NCBI RefSeq assembly: GCF_934632265.1
Contig: NZ_CAKTYH010000004.1
Coordinates: 1-42,963, forward strand
From: an uncultured Senegalimassilia sp.
GTDB taxonomy: Bacteria; Actinomycetota; Coriobacteriia; Coriobacteriales; Eggerthellaceae
DNA: 42,963 nt
Reading direction: 5' to 3'
The notes under the pieces are model-generated. The model was not told where the DNA came from and did not search any database. It saw nothing but the letters and a program-made list of their open reading frames with translations. Positions 1-6,526 of the stretch are shown one piece after another. How positions within the stretch are numbered: position 1 is the stretch's first letter; each line of letters opens with the position of its first letter. The position numbers and the translations under genes were made by a program.

Positions 1-340
1 CGTCAGCGAAAAGCGGCGCGAGCAGGGCCGGGGCGGCCTCGGCGGGGTAGGTGTCGTCGCCGTCGACCATGAGGTAGGCCTCGGCGTCGATGTCGCGCAT
101 CATCTGGCGCACGACGTTGCCCTTGCCCTGGCGGCGCTCCACCTTGACCGTGGCCCCGTGGGCGCGCGCGATGTCGCCCGTGCCGTCGGAGGAGTTGTTG
201 TCGTAGACGTACACGGCCGCATCGGGCAGCACGCGGCGGAAGTCGTCGACCACCTTGCCGATGGTGACGGCCTCGTTGTAGCAGGGTATGATGATGGCCA
301 CGCCTTTGCCCGTGAGGGCGGCCTTGTCGGTTTCAGTCAC
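1..340 (-). CDS. GT2 family glycosyltransferase (partial; C-terminus outside window)
   Basis: Host gene. The visible 113 residues start at a GTG (340) behind a GAAGGAGCG ribosome site. They show the GT-A opening of family 2: IIIPCYNEAVTIG near residue 17, YVYDNNSSDGTGDIA near residue 45, and the DxD-type metal/nucleotide site MVDGDDTYPAE near residue 92. This matches dolichyl-phosphate-mannose-synthase-like or polyprenyl-phosphate transferases that charge a lipid carrier with a sugar on the cytoplasmic face. The divergent neighbour is a GtrA-like membrane protein, a classic partner that flips the charged lipid. The sugar donor cannot be told from this fragment. Confidence 0.9.
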   Translation of the reverse strand, partial: MTETDKAALTGKGVAIIIPCYNEAVTIGKVVDDFRRVLPDAAVYVYDNNSSDGTGDIARAHGATVKVERRQGKGNVVRQMMRDIDAEAYLMVDGDDTYPAEAAPALLAPLFAD

Positions 341-682
341 CGGGCGCTCCTTCGTGAAAGTTGAATGCACAAGTACTTGCATGCTACTCGAAACCGCGTG
401 GTTTCGCTACGTGAATGCTTCGCTTTCCGCAGTATATGCGCGGATGGCGTGGGATTGTTGTGCCGATGGGGCAAGGGGTGCCATAATCGTCGGGTTGCGC
501 AGCATCCGTTTTCGCGATCCGCACGGGTTGTTCGGCGTGCTGCCGAAACGATGCGCCGCCTGGATGCTCAAGGTCGGTCCCACGGCATGCGCGGCACTGA
601 ATGAAATAGGTACCGAGGCGGGCCTTGCCTGAGGGCCCGACGAATGCGGGATGCCCCCGCTTGCGATGGAGAGGAGCCCTGC
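341..682. other. Intergenic region between divergent host genes
   Basis: 342 bases between the GT2 start and the GtrA start. It should hold promoters for both directions. I see no convincing hairpin, repeat or RNA gene. Frames that are open here lack ribosome sites and read as low-complexity shadow peptides. Confidence 0.5.
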
Positions 683-1093
683 GTGAAGAAGCTTATCGCG
701 CAGCTTATGAAGTTCGGCGTGGTCGGCGTGATCGCGTTCGTCATCGATTACGGCCTGCTTGCCCTGCTCACCGAGGCGTTCGGCGTGAACTACCTGGTCA
801 GCGCCACCATCTCGTTCACGGTGTCGGTGGTGTTCAACTACGTGGCGTCCATGCGCTACGTGTTCACCCATAAAGAGGATATGTCCCGGCGCCGCGAGTT
901 CATCATCTTCGTGGTGCTGTCGGTCATCGGCCTGGGCATCAACAACGCGTGCATGTGGGCGGGCGTCGAGCTTCTGGGCGTGCATTACCTGATCACCAAG
1001 ATCTTCGCCACCGCCGTGGTCATGGTATGGAACTTCGTCACCCGAAAGATCTTCCTGGACGCCGGCGACGCGCCGCAGGGGCAGCAGGCGTAA
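683..1093 (+). CDS. GtrA-like membrane protein
   Basis: 136 residues from GTG 683, chosen because GAGAGGAG lies just upstream; an ATG at 644 has no such site. Four hydrophobic segments are visible (about residues 8-30, 36-57, 73-93 and 100-121), with MKFGVVGVIAFVIDYGLL, ISFTVSVVFNYVASM and VMVWNFVTRKIFL, all typical of the GtrA family. These proteins are thought to move polyprenyl-phosphate-linked sugars across the membrane for cell-wall or O-antigen-like decoration. Its position opposite a GT2 gene supports that role. It is the last host gene before the prophage. Confidence 0.85.
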   Translation: MKKLIAQLMKFGVVGVIAFVIDYGLLALLTEAFGVNYLVSATISFTVSVVFNYVASMRYVFTHKEDMSRRREFIIFVVLSVIGLGINNACMWAGVELLGVHYLITKIFATAVVMVWNFVTRKIFLDAGDAPQGQQA

Positions 1094-1148
1094 TCGCCGC
1101 TGCGTCTGATGGTGCGCTTCGCCCAAGGCTTTTATCTGGCAGGTGGGC

Positions 1149-1219
1149 GCGTTGGATGATGAAGTGCCCGACGCTGGAGGCGTGTGCGCTGGATGACGGG
1201 GCGCCCGATGCTGGAGGTG
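1149..1219. repeat. Imperfect tandem repeat at the host/prophage boundary
   Basis: Two 34-base copies (1149-1182 and 1186-1219, period 37) share the pattern GCG-TGGATGA-...-GCCCGA-GCTGGAGG. The differences between copies are all transitions. It lies in the 300-base gap between the GtrA gene and the end of the prophage late operon, so it may be old coding sequence or part of the attachment region. No att core can be assigned without the other prophage end. Confidence 0.45.
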
Positions 1220-1270
1220 AACGCGTCCGACGACATGGCTCCCGGCGCTGAACTACGATGCGAGAAACAA

Positions 1271-1303
1271 CGAACCCGCCAGACTTGACACCTGGCGGGT
1301 TCG
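1271..1303 (-). terminator. Terminator at the end of the late operon
   Basis: A 12-bp perfect stem (CGAACCCGCCAG at 1271-1282 with CTGGCGGGTTCG at 1292-1303) and a 9-base loop lie just past the endolysin stop. On the minus strand the stem is followed by TTGTTTCTCG, a moderately T-rich tail. It could also end transcription from the host side, since the stem is symmetric. Confidence 0.75.
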
Positions 1304-1396
1304 AGGCAAATCGGAATGGTGCACCGTTTGCGCATCTCCTCGAACCGAGGTGTGCGCAGTCGGCACGATCATCTTCGTTAGGATACCACGAGCGGC

Positions 1397-2425
1397 CTAG
1401 GAAACAACCAGGCGCATGCCGGGATAGATCAGATTCGGGTTTGAGATGCCGTTCTTGGCGGCGAGATCCTGATAGGTCGTGCCGTACTTTGAGGCGATTC
1501 CAGAAAGGGTGTCGCCGCTCTGCACCACGTACACCTGCTCGGTCTCGGCCTGGCCGTTGATCACCGCCATGACCTCGTCGTAGCGCGGCCCCAAAACAGC
1601 CTTGCGGCGGCTGCCGTTGCCGTAATCGCCCGCCCATGTCTCCTTTGCCAGATCCTCGGCGGATGCCGTGAGGATGTGATTCACGAGCGACTGCACCTCC
1701 TGGTAGCGGTCGCCCAGCGCGTGCTTGCGGTCGTCGCCGTCTCCGAGCTCGCCAGCGAGCACCTTCGCCGCGAGGTCTGCCGCAGGCGTCTCGTCGATGC
1801 CGTGGATAAGCGAGTCGGGATCGCCGTTGGAGCCGCCCGCCATGGCCTCCCACTCCGCACGGGAGATATAGCACTTGTTGATGTCGAGGTTGCCCGCCCA
1901 GCCGTCCAAACGCCCGCAAGAGGAGTACTGGCGGATGGCGCAATCGTAAGCGCCCTCGTGCCACGGCGCGTCCTGGTAGCCAGTGGGATTCATGTCGGCG
2001 TACTGCGCCACCCACGTCTTAGCATCGGTGAGGCCCCACGGGAACACGCTCTTGGATGCGTAGATACCGATGCGATCCACGCTCACGCCAAGAAGCTCGG
2101 CAAGGCGCTCGGCCATGGCCTTGAGGTAGGACGTGTCGCCCCATGCCTTGTTGCCCTGATCCTCCCAGTCGATGAAGAACGCGGCCTTGCCGACGTAGCC
2201 CTTGCAGTGCTCGTAGAAGTACTCGGCCTCCGCCTCGGCATCGCCGCCGTTGACGTAGTGGTACACGCCCACGAGCTTGCCAAGGCCGATCGCCTGCTGG
2301 ACCTGGCGGTCGCAGTCTGGCGACACGTAGCGCGTGCCCTCGGTGGCCTTGCAGATAACGAAGTCGAACGGGACGGCCGCGAGGTTGATGCCGTTCTGCC
2401 AATTGCTGATGTCGATTCCGTTCAT
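1397..2425 (-). CDS. GH25 endolysin with CW_7 and LysM binding domains
   Basis: 342-residue phage lysozyme that cuts the MurNAc-GlcNAc glycan backbone of the host wall at lysis. Residues 1-195 form the GH25 domain: it starts GIDISNWQ and has the catalytic pair in FFIDWED (D86 and E88). Two CW_7 (Cpl-7-like) wall-binding repeats follow at about 217-250 and 258-291, with paired DLA...LG.RY.EV...VN signatures. A LysM domain closes the protein (297-341; [17 protein letters not shown]). There is no signal peptide, so export depends on the holin upstream. It is the last gene of the late operon, followed by a strong terminator. Confidence 0.95.
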   Translation of the reverse strand: MNGIDISNWQNGINLAAVPFDFVICKATEGTRYVSPDCDRQVQQAIGLGKLVGVYHYVNGGDAEAEAEYFYEHCKGYVGKAAFFIDWEDQGNKAWGDTSYLKAMAERLAELLGVSVDRIGIYASKSVFPWGLTDAKTWVAQYADMNPTGYQDAPWHEGAYDCAIRQYSSCGRLDGWAGNLDINKCYISRAEWEAMAGGSNGDPDSLIHGIDETPAADLAAKVLAGELGDGDDRKHALGDRYQEVQSLVNHILTASAEDLAKETWAGDYGNGSRRKAVLGPRYDEVMAVINGQAETEQVYVVQSGDTLSGIASKYGTTYQDLAAKNGISNPNLIYPGMRLVVS

Positions 2426-2426
2426 T

Positions 2427-3077
2427 CTATTCAGCGCTCCCTATCGCTATGAAATAAGCCCAATCAACTTGTTCGTACCGTTCGCGGCTCAGACGCACCA
2501 CGCCCTCGTAGGGGTCGTGGAAGGTCGCCGTCTCGCCGTCCCACCCGCAGAGCAGGACGATGTGACCGCCGTAGCTCTTGCCGCCTTCGCGCAGCCGGCC
2601 CGTTAGGCTGCAAAACACCATCCACCCGCTTGCCGCCTCGTTCAGTGCGGCATCGGCGTTGTCGTGGATAGGCGTGTAGCCCAAAGCCTGGTCGTTCGCG
2701 TTCATCCAACGGCAGAACTTCTCCATGTCGTTCACGCCGTCCGTGAGGCACGATTCGCCAACGAATCCCAGCATCTGCTCCGGCGTGCACGTCTGGCCGT
2801 AGAGCCATTCCCACGCCATGGCCGCGCACGTGAGGCCGCAGCCGGCAGCGGCCAGGTCTTCGCCCGCATACGAAAGCCCGCCCCAGCGCTCGTCTGCTTG
2901 GAGGTAGACGGGCACCTCGGCGGGCTTGTCGAGCGGCTTGTCGTAGATGACGGGCAAAGGCTCCTCCTTTGGCGCCTTCGGCACGTTAGAGGCTATAAGC
3001 GCCACGTCGGCGAAGGCGGCGAGCAGGGCCAGCAGCGAGACGGTGGCGGCGATGCGTGCGAGGCGCTTGCCGCCCAT
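2427..3077 (-). CDS. Membrane-anchored C39-like cysteine peptidase
   Basis: 216 residues from ATG 3077, which lies directly after the holin stop. Residues 7-31 form a hydrophobic N-terminal segment (signal or anchor). The rest resembles the papain-like peptidase_C39_2 fold: [13 protein letters not shown] holds the likely nucleophile C80, [11 protein letters not shown] holds H172 and FHDPY holds D188. Proteins of this group cut peptides or wall cross-links. Its place between holin and GH25 endolysin suggests a second lytic activity or a secreted accessory to lysis. The substrate is not deducible. Confidence 0.75.
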   Translation of the reverse strand: MGGKRLARIAATVSLLALLAAFADVALIASNVPKAPKEEPLPVIYDKPLDKPAEVPVYLQADERWGGLSYAGEDLAAAGCGLTCAAMAWEWLYGQTCTPEQMLGFVGESCLTDGVNDMEKFCRWMNANDQALGYTPIHDNADAALNEAASGWMVFCSLTGRLREGGKSYGGHIVLLCGWDGETATFHDPYEGVVRLSRERYEQVDWAYFIAIGSAE

Positions 3078-3079
3078 TC

Positions 3080-3388
3080 CTAGTCGTCCTTCTTCGGAGC
3101 GCCCATGGCAAGCAGTGCGTCGAGCCACTTGTCGGTCACGCCGACCGCTTTGAAGGCCGCATATGCCACCTGCACGCCGCCGACGCAGGCGAAGATCGCG
3201 GTGACCCACGCGCCGGGGTCGGTCGGGATTCCGTTGGCCATTGCGGTTAGGGCGCCGAAGAGCGCCGAAGCGGCGATGGCGAGCCAACGCGCGGCGTTGC
3301 CGCCCATGGCCTCGGACTTGATCGCCTGGATGATGAACGGAAGGATTACGGAAGAGATAACGGCGAGAGCCGCCTGGATCGTGGTCAT
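3080..3388 (-). CDS. Holin
   Basis: 102 residues with hydrophobic stretches at about 5-25, 34-52 and 60-80 and a charged C-terminus (APKKDD). Size, topology and position directly before the lytic enzymes fit a small phage holin that forms membrane lesions and times lysis. Family assignment below that level is uncertain. A GGAGCAGACC stretch before ATG 3388 serves as ribosome site. Confidence 0.75.
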   Translation of the reverse strand: MTTIQAALAVISSVILPFIIQAIKSEAMGGNAARWLAIAASALFGALTAMANGIPTDPGAWVTAIFACVGGVQVAYAAFKAVGVTDKWLDALLAMGAPKKDD

Positions 3389-3399
3389 GGTCTGCTCCT

Positions 3400-3741
3400 T
3401 TAGTCGATTACGGGCATCTTCATGGCGTCTTCGTAGAGGCGCGTTCCGGTGCCGTTGCCGCCCAGCCCGTGGTAGGCGGCGTAGACGTTTTCGAGGTGTT
3501 TGCGGTCTGCGACCGTCAAGCCGCCTTGACGGACTGCCTGCTCATGGATGTTCTTCAGCTCGCGCCAAAGCAGCGCACGCACCCCCATCCTCAAGGCCTC
3601 GTCCGTCGCCTTTTCCGCCTCGGTGCGCTCGACAGCCTTGCGTCCTTGCGATTTGAGTGCCGCCACCAAGGCGGATACCACGGAGCCGACGAGGCCAGAC
3701 ACGATGGCGGTGACCGCCACGGTGTACACGAGGTCGTTCAC
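3400..3741 (-). CDS. Small membrane protein of the lysis module
   Basis: 113 residues from GTG 3741, one base after the XkdX-like stop (TAG-C-GTG), so probably translationally coupled. The N-terminus is a single membrane helix (YTVAVTAIVSGLVGSVVSALVAAL); the rest is charged and helical, ending in a soluble domain with HLENVYAAYHGLGGNGTG. That ending resembles small phage proteins found beside holins. It could be a second holin or a lysis regulator. Confidence 0.7.
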   Translation of the reverse strand: MNDLVYTVAVTAIVSGLVGSVVSALVAALKSQGRKAVERTEAEKATDEALRMGVRALLWRELKNIHEQAVRQGGLTVADRKHLENVYAAYHGLGGNGTGTRLYEDAMKMPVID

Positions 3742-3742
3742 G

Positions 3743-3910
3743 CTAAGCCCCCGTGTACTCTTCGCCGGTGATTTCCTTGTACTCGTCGGCGGTGATCCAT
3801 TTGCACTCGACAGCCTTGTAGACGCGCGCCTTGCTCCAAAGGTCTTTGTCGTAGTACTTCTTGACCTTCGCGAAGTGCTTGGAATGCTCAACGGTTTTCT
3901 TCGTAGCCAT
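3743..3910 (-). CDS. XkdX-like small tail/lysis-module protein
   Basis: 55 residues. The core reads KKYYDKDLWSKARVYKAV, then KWITADEYKEITGEEY. This is the pattern of the XkdX family (a short helix, then WIT-x-EEY-x-EITG), which sits between tail fibre genes and the holin in many Gram-positive phages. Function is unknown. Its ATG overlaps the stop of the gene before it (TAATG). Confidence 0.85.
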   Translation of the reverse strand: MATKKTVEHSKHFAKVKKYYDKDLWSKARVYKAVECKWITADEYKEITGEEYTGA

Positions 3911-4236
3911 TACTGGTCACCTCCCACGGTCATGAGCAGGTAGTCGATGTTCGCCGTGTTGGTCTCGGTCTGCGTCGGCTGGGACGCCTGCTCGCGCATC
4001 TGTTCGAGCAGCGCCGGGAGGTCGGGCACCTCGCCGTTGGCGTAGGCGGCGAGCGCGGAGGTGTAGGCGAGCTTTCGCGCCTTCCGCTCCACGTACTCGT
4101 CATCGTCGATAACGCCCGCGTCGTGCGCCGCGTCGGGGTCGCCGATCTGCGACAGCAGGTCGCGCAGGGCGTTGACCTCGGCCAGGGTGCCGTCTCGAAG
4201 CTCGTCGGGGCGCGGCATGTCTTCCTCAGTGTCCAT
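3910..4236 (-). CDS. Hypothetical acidic protein upstream of XkdX
   Basis: 108 residues, acidic and helical, with a GDPDAAHDAGVIDDDEYVERKAR core and a C-terminus ending MTVGGDQ. In many siphophages the slot before XkdX holds a short tail-fibre accessory protein of this kind. I do not recognise a domain. It is the first gene after the DGR terminator, with a good AAGGAAGGAG ribosome site, so it may open a lysis transcript. Confidence 0.75.
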   Translation of the reverse strand: MDTEEDMPRPDELRDGTLAEVNALRDLLSQIGDPDAAHDAGVIDDDEYVERKARKLAYTSALAAYANGEVPDLPALLEQMREQASQPTQTETNTANIDYLLMTVGGDQ

Positions 4237-4314
4237 GCGGACTCCTTCCTTATCGGGGAATGTGCCGCCATCGTATTAGCGCCGTGAGATTGCCTGGCCG
4301 TTTGGGCGGGCGCG

Positions 4315-4344
4315 AAGAAAGAAGGCGCGCCGCAGCACGCCTTC
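4315..4344 (-). terminator. Terminator after the DGR reverse transcriptase
   Basis: On the minus strand GAAGGCGTGC-TGCG-GCGCGCCTTC folds into a 10-bp stem with one mismatch, followed at once by TTTCTTC (4320-4314). It lies about 30 bases past the reverse transcriptase stop and separates the DGR from the lysis genes. Confidence 0.8.
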
Positions 4345-4374
4345 GCTGTCTTGGTTATTTCGTTTTCGACCCGT

Positions 4375-5595
4375 CTAGGCCGCCGTTTTGAGTTGCCGCC
4401 CTTCCGCTATGGCGAGGGCGTTCCGCCCGAATCGTCTCTCGGGCTTGATTGCATTGAGCAACCCCCCCCCCGCGAGATTTTCGAACAGGCTGCGGTACAG
4501 CGCGTCCATGGCCAGCACGCTGCGGTGCGCGTCCAAGTGAGCCATGCCGCCGCGCCAGCTCTGGTAGCTCTGCTGCACCTGCTCGGGCGTCATGACCCCC
4601 TCGGCCACCATGCGGGCCATCTTCTTCAGCTTGCGTCGCTCGCGCGTGATGGAGTCGCGGCACGGCTTCATGACGATGCGGCCCGTTTCGGTGTAGAAGA
4701 TGCGCTTCTTCAGCCACGTGAAGCCGCGCGTCAGCTTCACCACGCGGGTCTTGCGCGGGTTCAGCGCGATGCCGAGCTTCGCGCACTCGTGCTCTATCAG
4801 CAGAAGGCACACTTGCAGGTACTCCTTGGACTCGTGGATCAGGTAGAAGTCGTCCATGTAGCGCCCGTAGGCCTCGGGGCGCAGCATCTCGGCCACGTAG
4901 TGGTCGATGCGGTTGGGGTGCGCCACCGCGCATATCTGGTTTGGCTCGCTGCCCAGGCCCAGGCCGACCTCGCCCTGCGCGTCTATCAGGCGGTGCTCAA
5001 GGGCGACCACGCGCGGGTCGAGCAGCGCGTCGGCCACCTGCCGCTTGACCGGCTCGTGGGCAATGCGCGCGAAGTAGTCGGAGAAGTCGCCCAGCAGTAT
5101 GTAGCCCTCGCGCCCATGCCGCCGCCAGTGGTCGGCCAGGTGGCGCTTGAGCAGCTTAAGGGCGTAGTCGGTGCCGCGCCCCTTGATGTTGGCGGAGTTC
5201 GCGGATACGAGCGTGGGGACTATCGCGGGCACGAGGGCGTTCTGGGACAGCGACTTCTGCACCACGCGCTCGGGGAAGTGCACTGCACTGATGTGGCGCA
5301 GCTTGCCGCGCTCCCACAGGTCGAAGCGGATGAAACCCCGGCATATGTCGCGGCCCTCCAAAAGGTCTTGGCGCGATTTCACGGCGTTTCGCAGGTAGTC
5401 CTTCATGTACCGCTGCGTCGAGGCCTTCCACATGACGCCACGCGCGGCCTGCTTGGAAGCCTTGCACAGGCTGTTGAGGTCGGCCACCGTCTCAAGGGTG
5501 CACGCCTTGACGCGCTCGGCCTTGGCCCTGGCGCGCTTCTCCTCGCGGCGCTTCCGGCGTGCGGCCCGCCTTTGCTCCGAGTTCATAGAAGGCAC
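4375..5595 (-). CDS. DGR reverse transcriptase
   Basis: 406 residues. The retroelement polymerase copies the TR RNA into adenine-mutated cDNA that replaces the VR. Visible motifs are a basic N-terminus (residues 8-30), motif A as LGDFSDYF (168-175, metal-binding D170), motif 4 as GLGLGSEPNQICAV (211-224) and the catalytic YMDD at 246-249 inside YGRYMDDFYLIH. The C-terminal thumb is rich in R and K. DGR enzymes usually have SQ in motif 4; here SEPNQ is seen. It is last in the cassette: variable protein, avd, TR, RT. A ten-G run near residues 375-378 could slip and change the last 30 residues. Confidence 0.93.
   Translation of the reverse strand: MPSMNSEQRRAARRKRREEKRARAKAERVKACTLETVADLNSLCKASKQAARGVMWKASTQRYMKDYLRNAVKSRQDLLEGRDICRGFIRFDLWERGKLRHISAVHFPERVVQKSLSQNALVPAIVPTLVSANSANIKGRGTDYALKLLKRHLADHWRRHGREGYILLGDFSDYFARIAHEPVKRQVADALLDPRVVALEHRLIDAQGEVGLGLGSEPNQICAVAHPNRIDHYVAEMLRPEAYGRYMDDFYLIHESKEYLQVCLLLIEHECAKLGIALNPRKTRVVKLTRGFTWLKKRIFYTETGRIVMKPCRDSITRERRKLKKMARMVAEGVMTPEQVQQSYQSWRGGMAHLDAHRSVLAMDALYRSLFENLAGGGLLNAIKPERRFGRNALAIAEGRQLKTAA
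4462..4471 (-). repeat. Ten-G homopolymer inside the reverse transcriptase gene
   Basis: Ten consecutive C on the plus strand, ten G on the coding strand, spanning the Ala-Gly-Gly-Gly codons (375-378). Loss or gain of one base would shift the frame and replace the last 30 residues. Runs of this length are typical contingency loci elsewhere, but a sequencing or assembly artefact is also possible. Confidence 0.9.
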
Positions 5596-5798
5596 CCCGC
5601 ACGGCTTTCAATGTGGCTCTGGCAGCCGCTTGAGGTATGGCCATGAAACGCGGCGAAGCCACGGAGCGCCGCGCCATGCAAGCAGCGTCCGGCCACCCTC
5701 GCGGGGTGCGTATTTACGGGCTCGCGCCCGATGGTCGCGCCTTCCTTCCTCTCCGCGCTCTGCTTTCGGCCCGTTGGCCTACTCGGTCTGGCAGTAAG
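5596..5798 (-). other. DGR RNA spacer between TR and reverse transcriptase
   Basis: 203 non-coding bases between the 3' end of the TR and the RT start. In studied DGRs the TR transcript extends through this spacer, and its folded RNA primes and recruits the reverse transcriptase. No credible gene is seen, and the RT ribosome site is weak (TTGAAAGCCGTGCGGGGTGCC precedes the start, with only a GGGG match). The role here is inferred from the position. Confidence 0.6.
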
Positions 5799-5926
5799 GG
5801 AATCCGGGGCGGGGGCGAACCCAGGTGGTCGTCGCCGAGTTGTAGTTGGCATTGCCGTTATTGTTGACGTAGCACACGTTGGACGAGGAGCCACCCATGA
5901 CGGAACGCAGCCACCAATTGTACCGA
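5799..5926 (-). repeat. DGR template repeat (TR)
   Basis: 128 bases matching the VR at 6538-6665 with a constant offset of 739. On the coding strand it would read N-WWLRSVMGGSSSN-VCYVNNN and continue into NGNANYN, rich in AAC/AAT codons, the hallmark of adenine-targeted variable sites. It contains 24 coding-strand adenines; six differ in the VR and the other 104 non-adenine positions are identical. The G/C-only stretch CGCCCCCGCCCCGG at its 3' end corresponds to the initiation-of-homing element. Homology stops at GGATTCC on this side. Confidence 0.95.
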
Positions 5927-5950
5927 TATACAAGACGGGACCGCCGCCCA

Positions 5951-6421
5951 TTATAGCGAACGCAGGCGCTCTAGCTCGGCCTCGGCCTCGGCTATGCGCT
6001 CCTCTGTCGACTTCTTGCCGGTGACGCGCACGTTCTTGCGCGCGCCCTTGAGCAGCTTGATCTCCTCATCGACCATGCCCGCCAGCGCCTCGAAGCGGTT
6101 GGCGTTCACGGGCAGGCCTATGTCCATGAGGCACTGCATGTCGAGCATCAGCTGCTCGCAGTCGGCTATCGCCAGCGTCAGGTAACGCTTGCGCTCAAGT
6201 GCGTTGAACGAACTGTTGGGGTAGAAGCAGTCGGCGCGGTTGACGTTGTATACGATGCTGCGCGCGGTCTCCACCGTGGGGACTGCGTTCAGCAGCCTGT
6301 AGGCTTTCGGCACGACCGACGAGGAGGCCATGAGCTTGTTGACCTCCACGCGGATGGCGATGGCCTGCGTGAAGAACTTGTACTCGGACACCTCGCGGTT
6401 TCGCTGGTAGACGCCGCTCAT
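5951..6421 (-). CDS. avd: Accessory variability determinant (Avd)
   Basis: 156 residues, all helical. The start (ATG 6421) follows a strong GGGAGGTG site. The pattern YKFFTQAIAIRVEVNKL, then FNALERKRYLTLAIADCEQLMLDMQCLMDIGLP fits the Avd/23S-intervening-sequence four-helix bundle, which forms a pentamer that binds the DGR RNA and reverse transcriptase. An added C-terminal charged helix (KKSTEERIAEAEAELERLRSL) may extend a coiled coil. It sits between the variable protein and the TR as in the Bordetella phage BPP-1 system. Confidence 0.9.
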   Translation of the reverse strand: MSGVYQRNREVSEYKFFTQAIAIRVEVNKLMASSSVVPKAYRLLNAVPTVETARSIVYNVNRADCFYPNSSFNALERKRYLTLAIADCEQLMLDMQCLMDIGLPVNANRFEALAGMVDEEIKLLKGARKNVRVTGKKSTEERIAEAEAELERLRSL

Positions 6422-6444
6422 GGCACCTCCCGGAAATAGTGGCG

Positions 6445-6468
6445 AAAAAAACGGCCCGCTGCGCGGGC
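6445..6468 (-). terminator. Terminator between the variable protein and avd
   Basis: On the minus strand GCCCGC-GCA-GCGGGC is followed by seven T (6451-6445). It sits after the variable-protein stop and the VR stem-loop, so avd, TR and RT probably depend on read-through or their own promoter. This would keep retroelement levels below those of the structural protein. Confidence 0.8.
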
Positions 6469-6471
6469 AGG

Positions 6472-6498
6472 GATGCGACCGCGCAAGGCGGTCGCATC
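6472..6498 (-). other. DGR stem-loop (cruciform) downstream of the VR
   Basis: An 11-bp perfect inverted repeat (GATGCGACCGC at 6472-6482, GCGGTCGCATC at 6488-6498) with a 5-base loop, 39 bases past the VR 3' end and just after the stop codon. DGR targets in BPP-1 and relatives carry a hairpin/cruciform at this place that aids target recognition during homing. It has no T-run of its own, which separates it from the terminator next to it. Confidence 0.8.
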
Positions 6499-6526
6499 GA
6501 AAGAGAAGTATAGAGCACTCGGCTGG

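Noticed and set aside
5583-5951. A 122-residue minus-strand frame across the TR
   Set aside because: It runs through the TR in a frame not used by the variable protein. The TR is a non-coding template.
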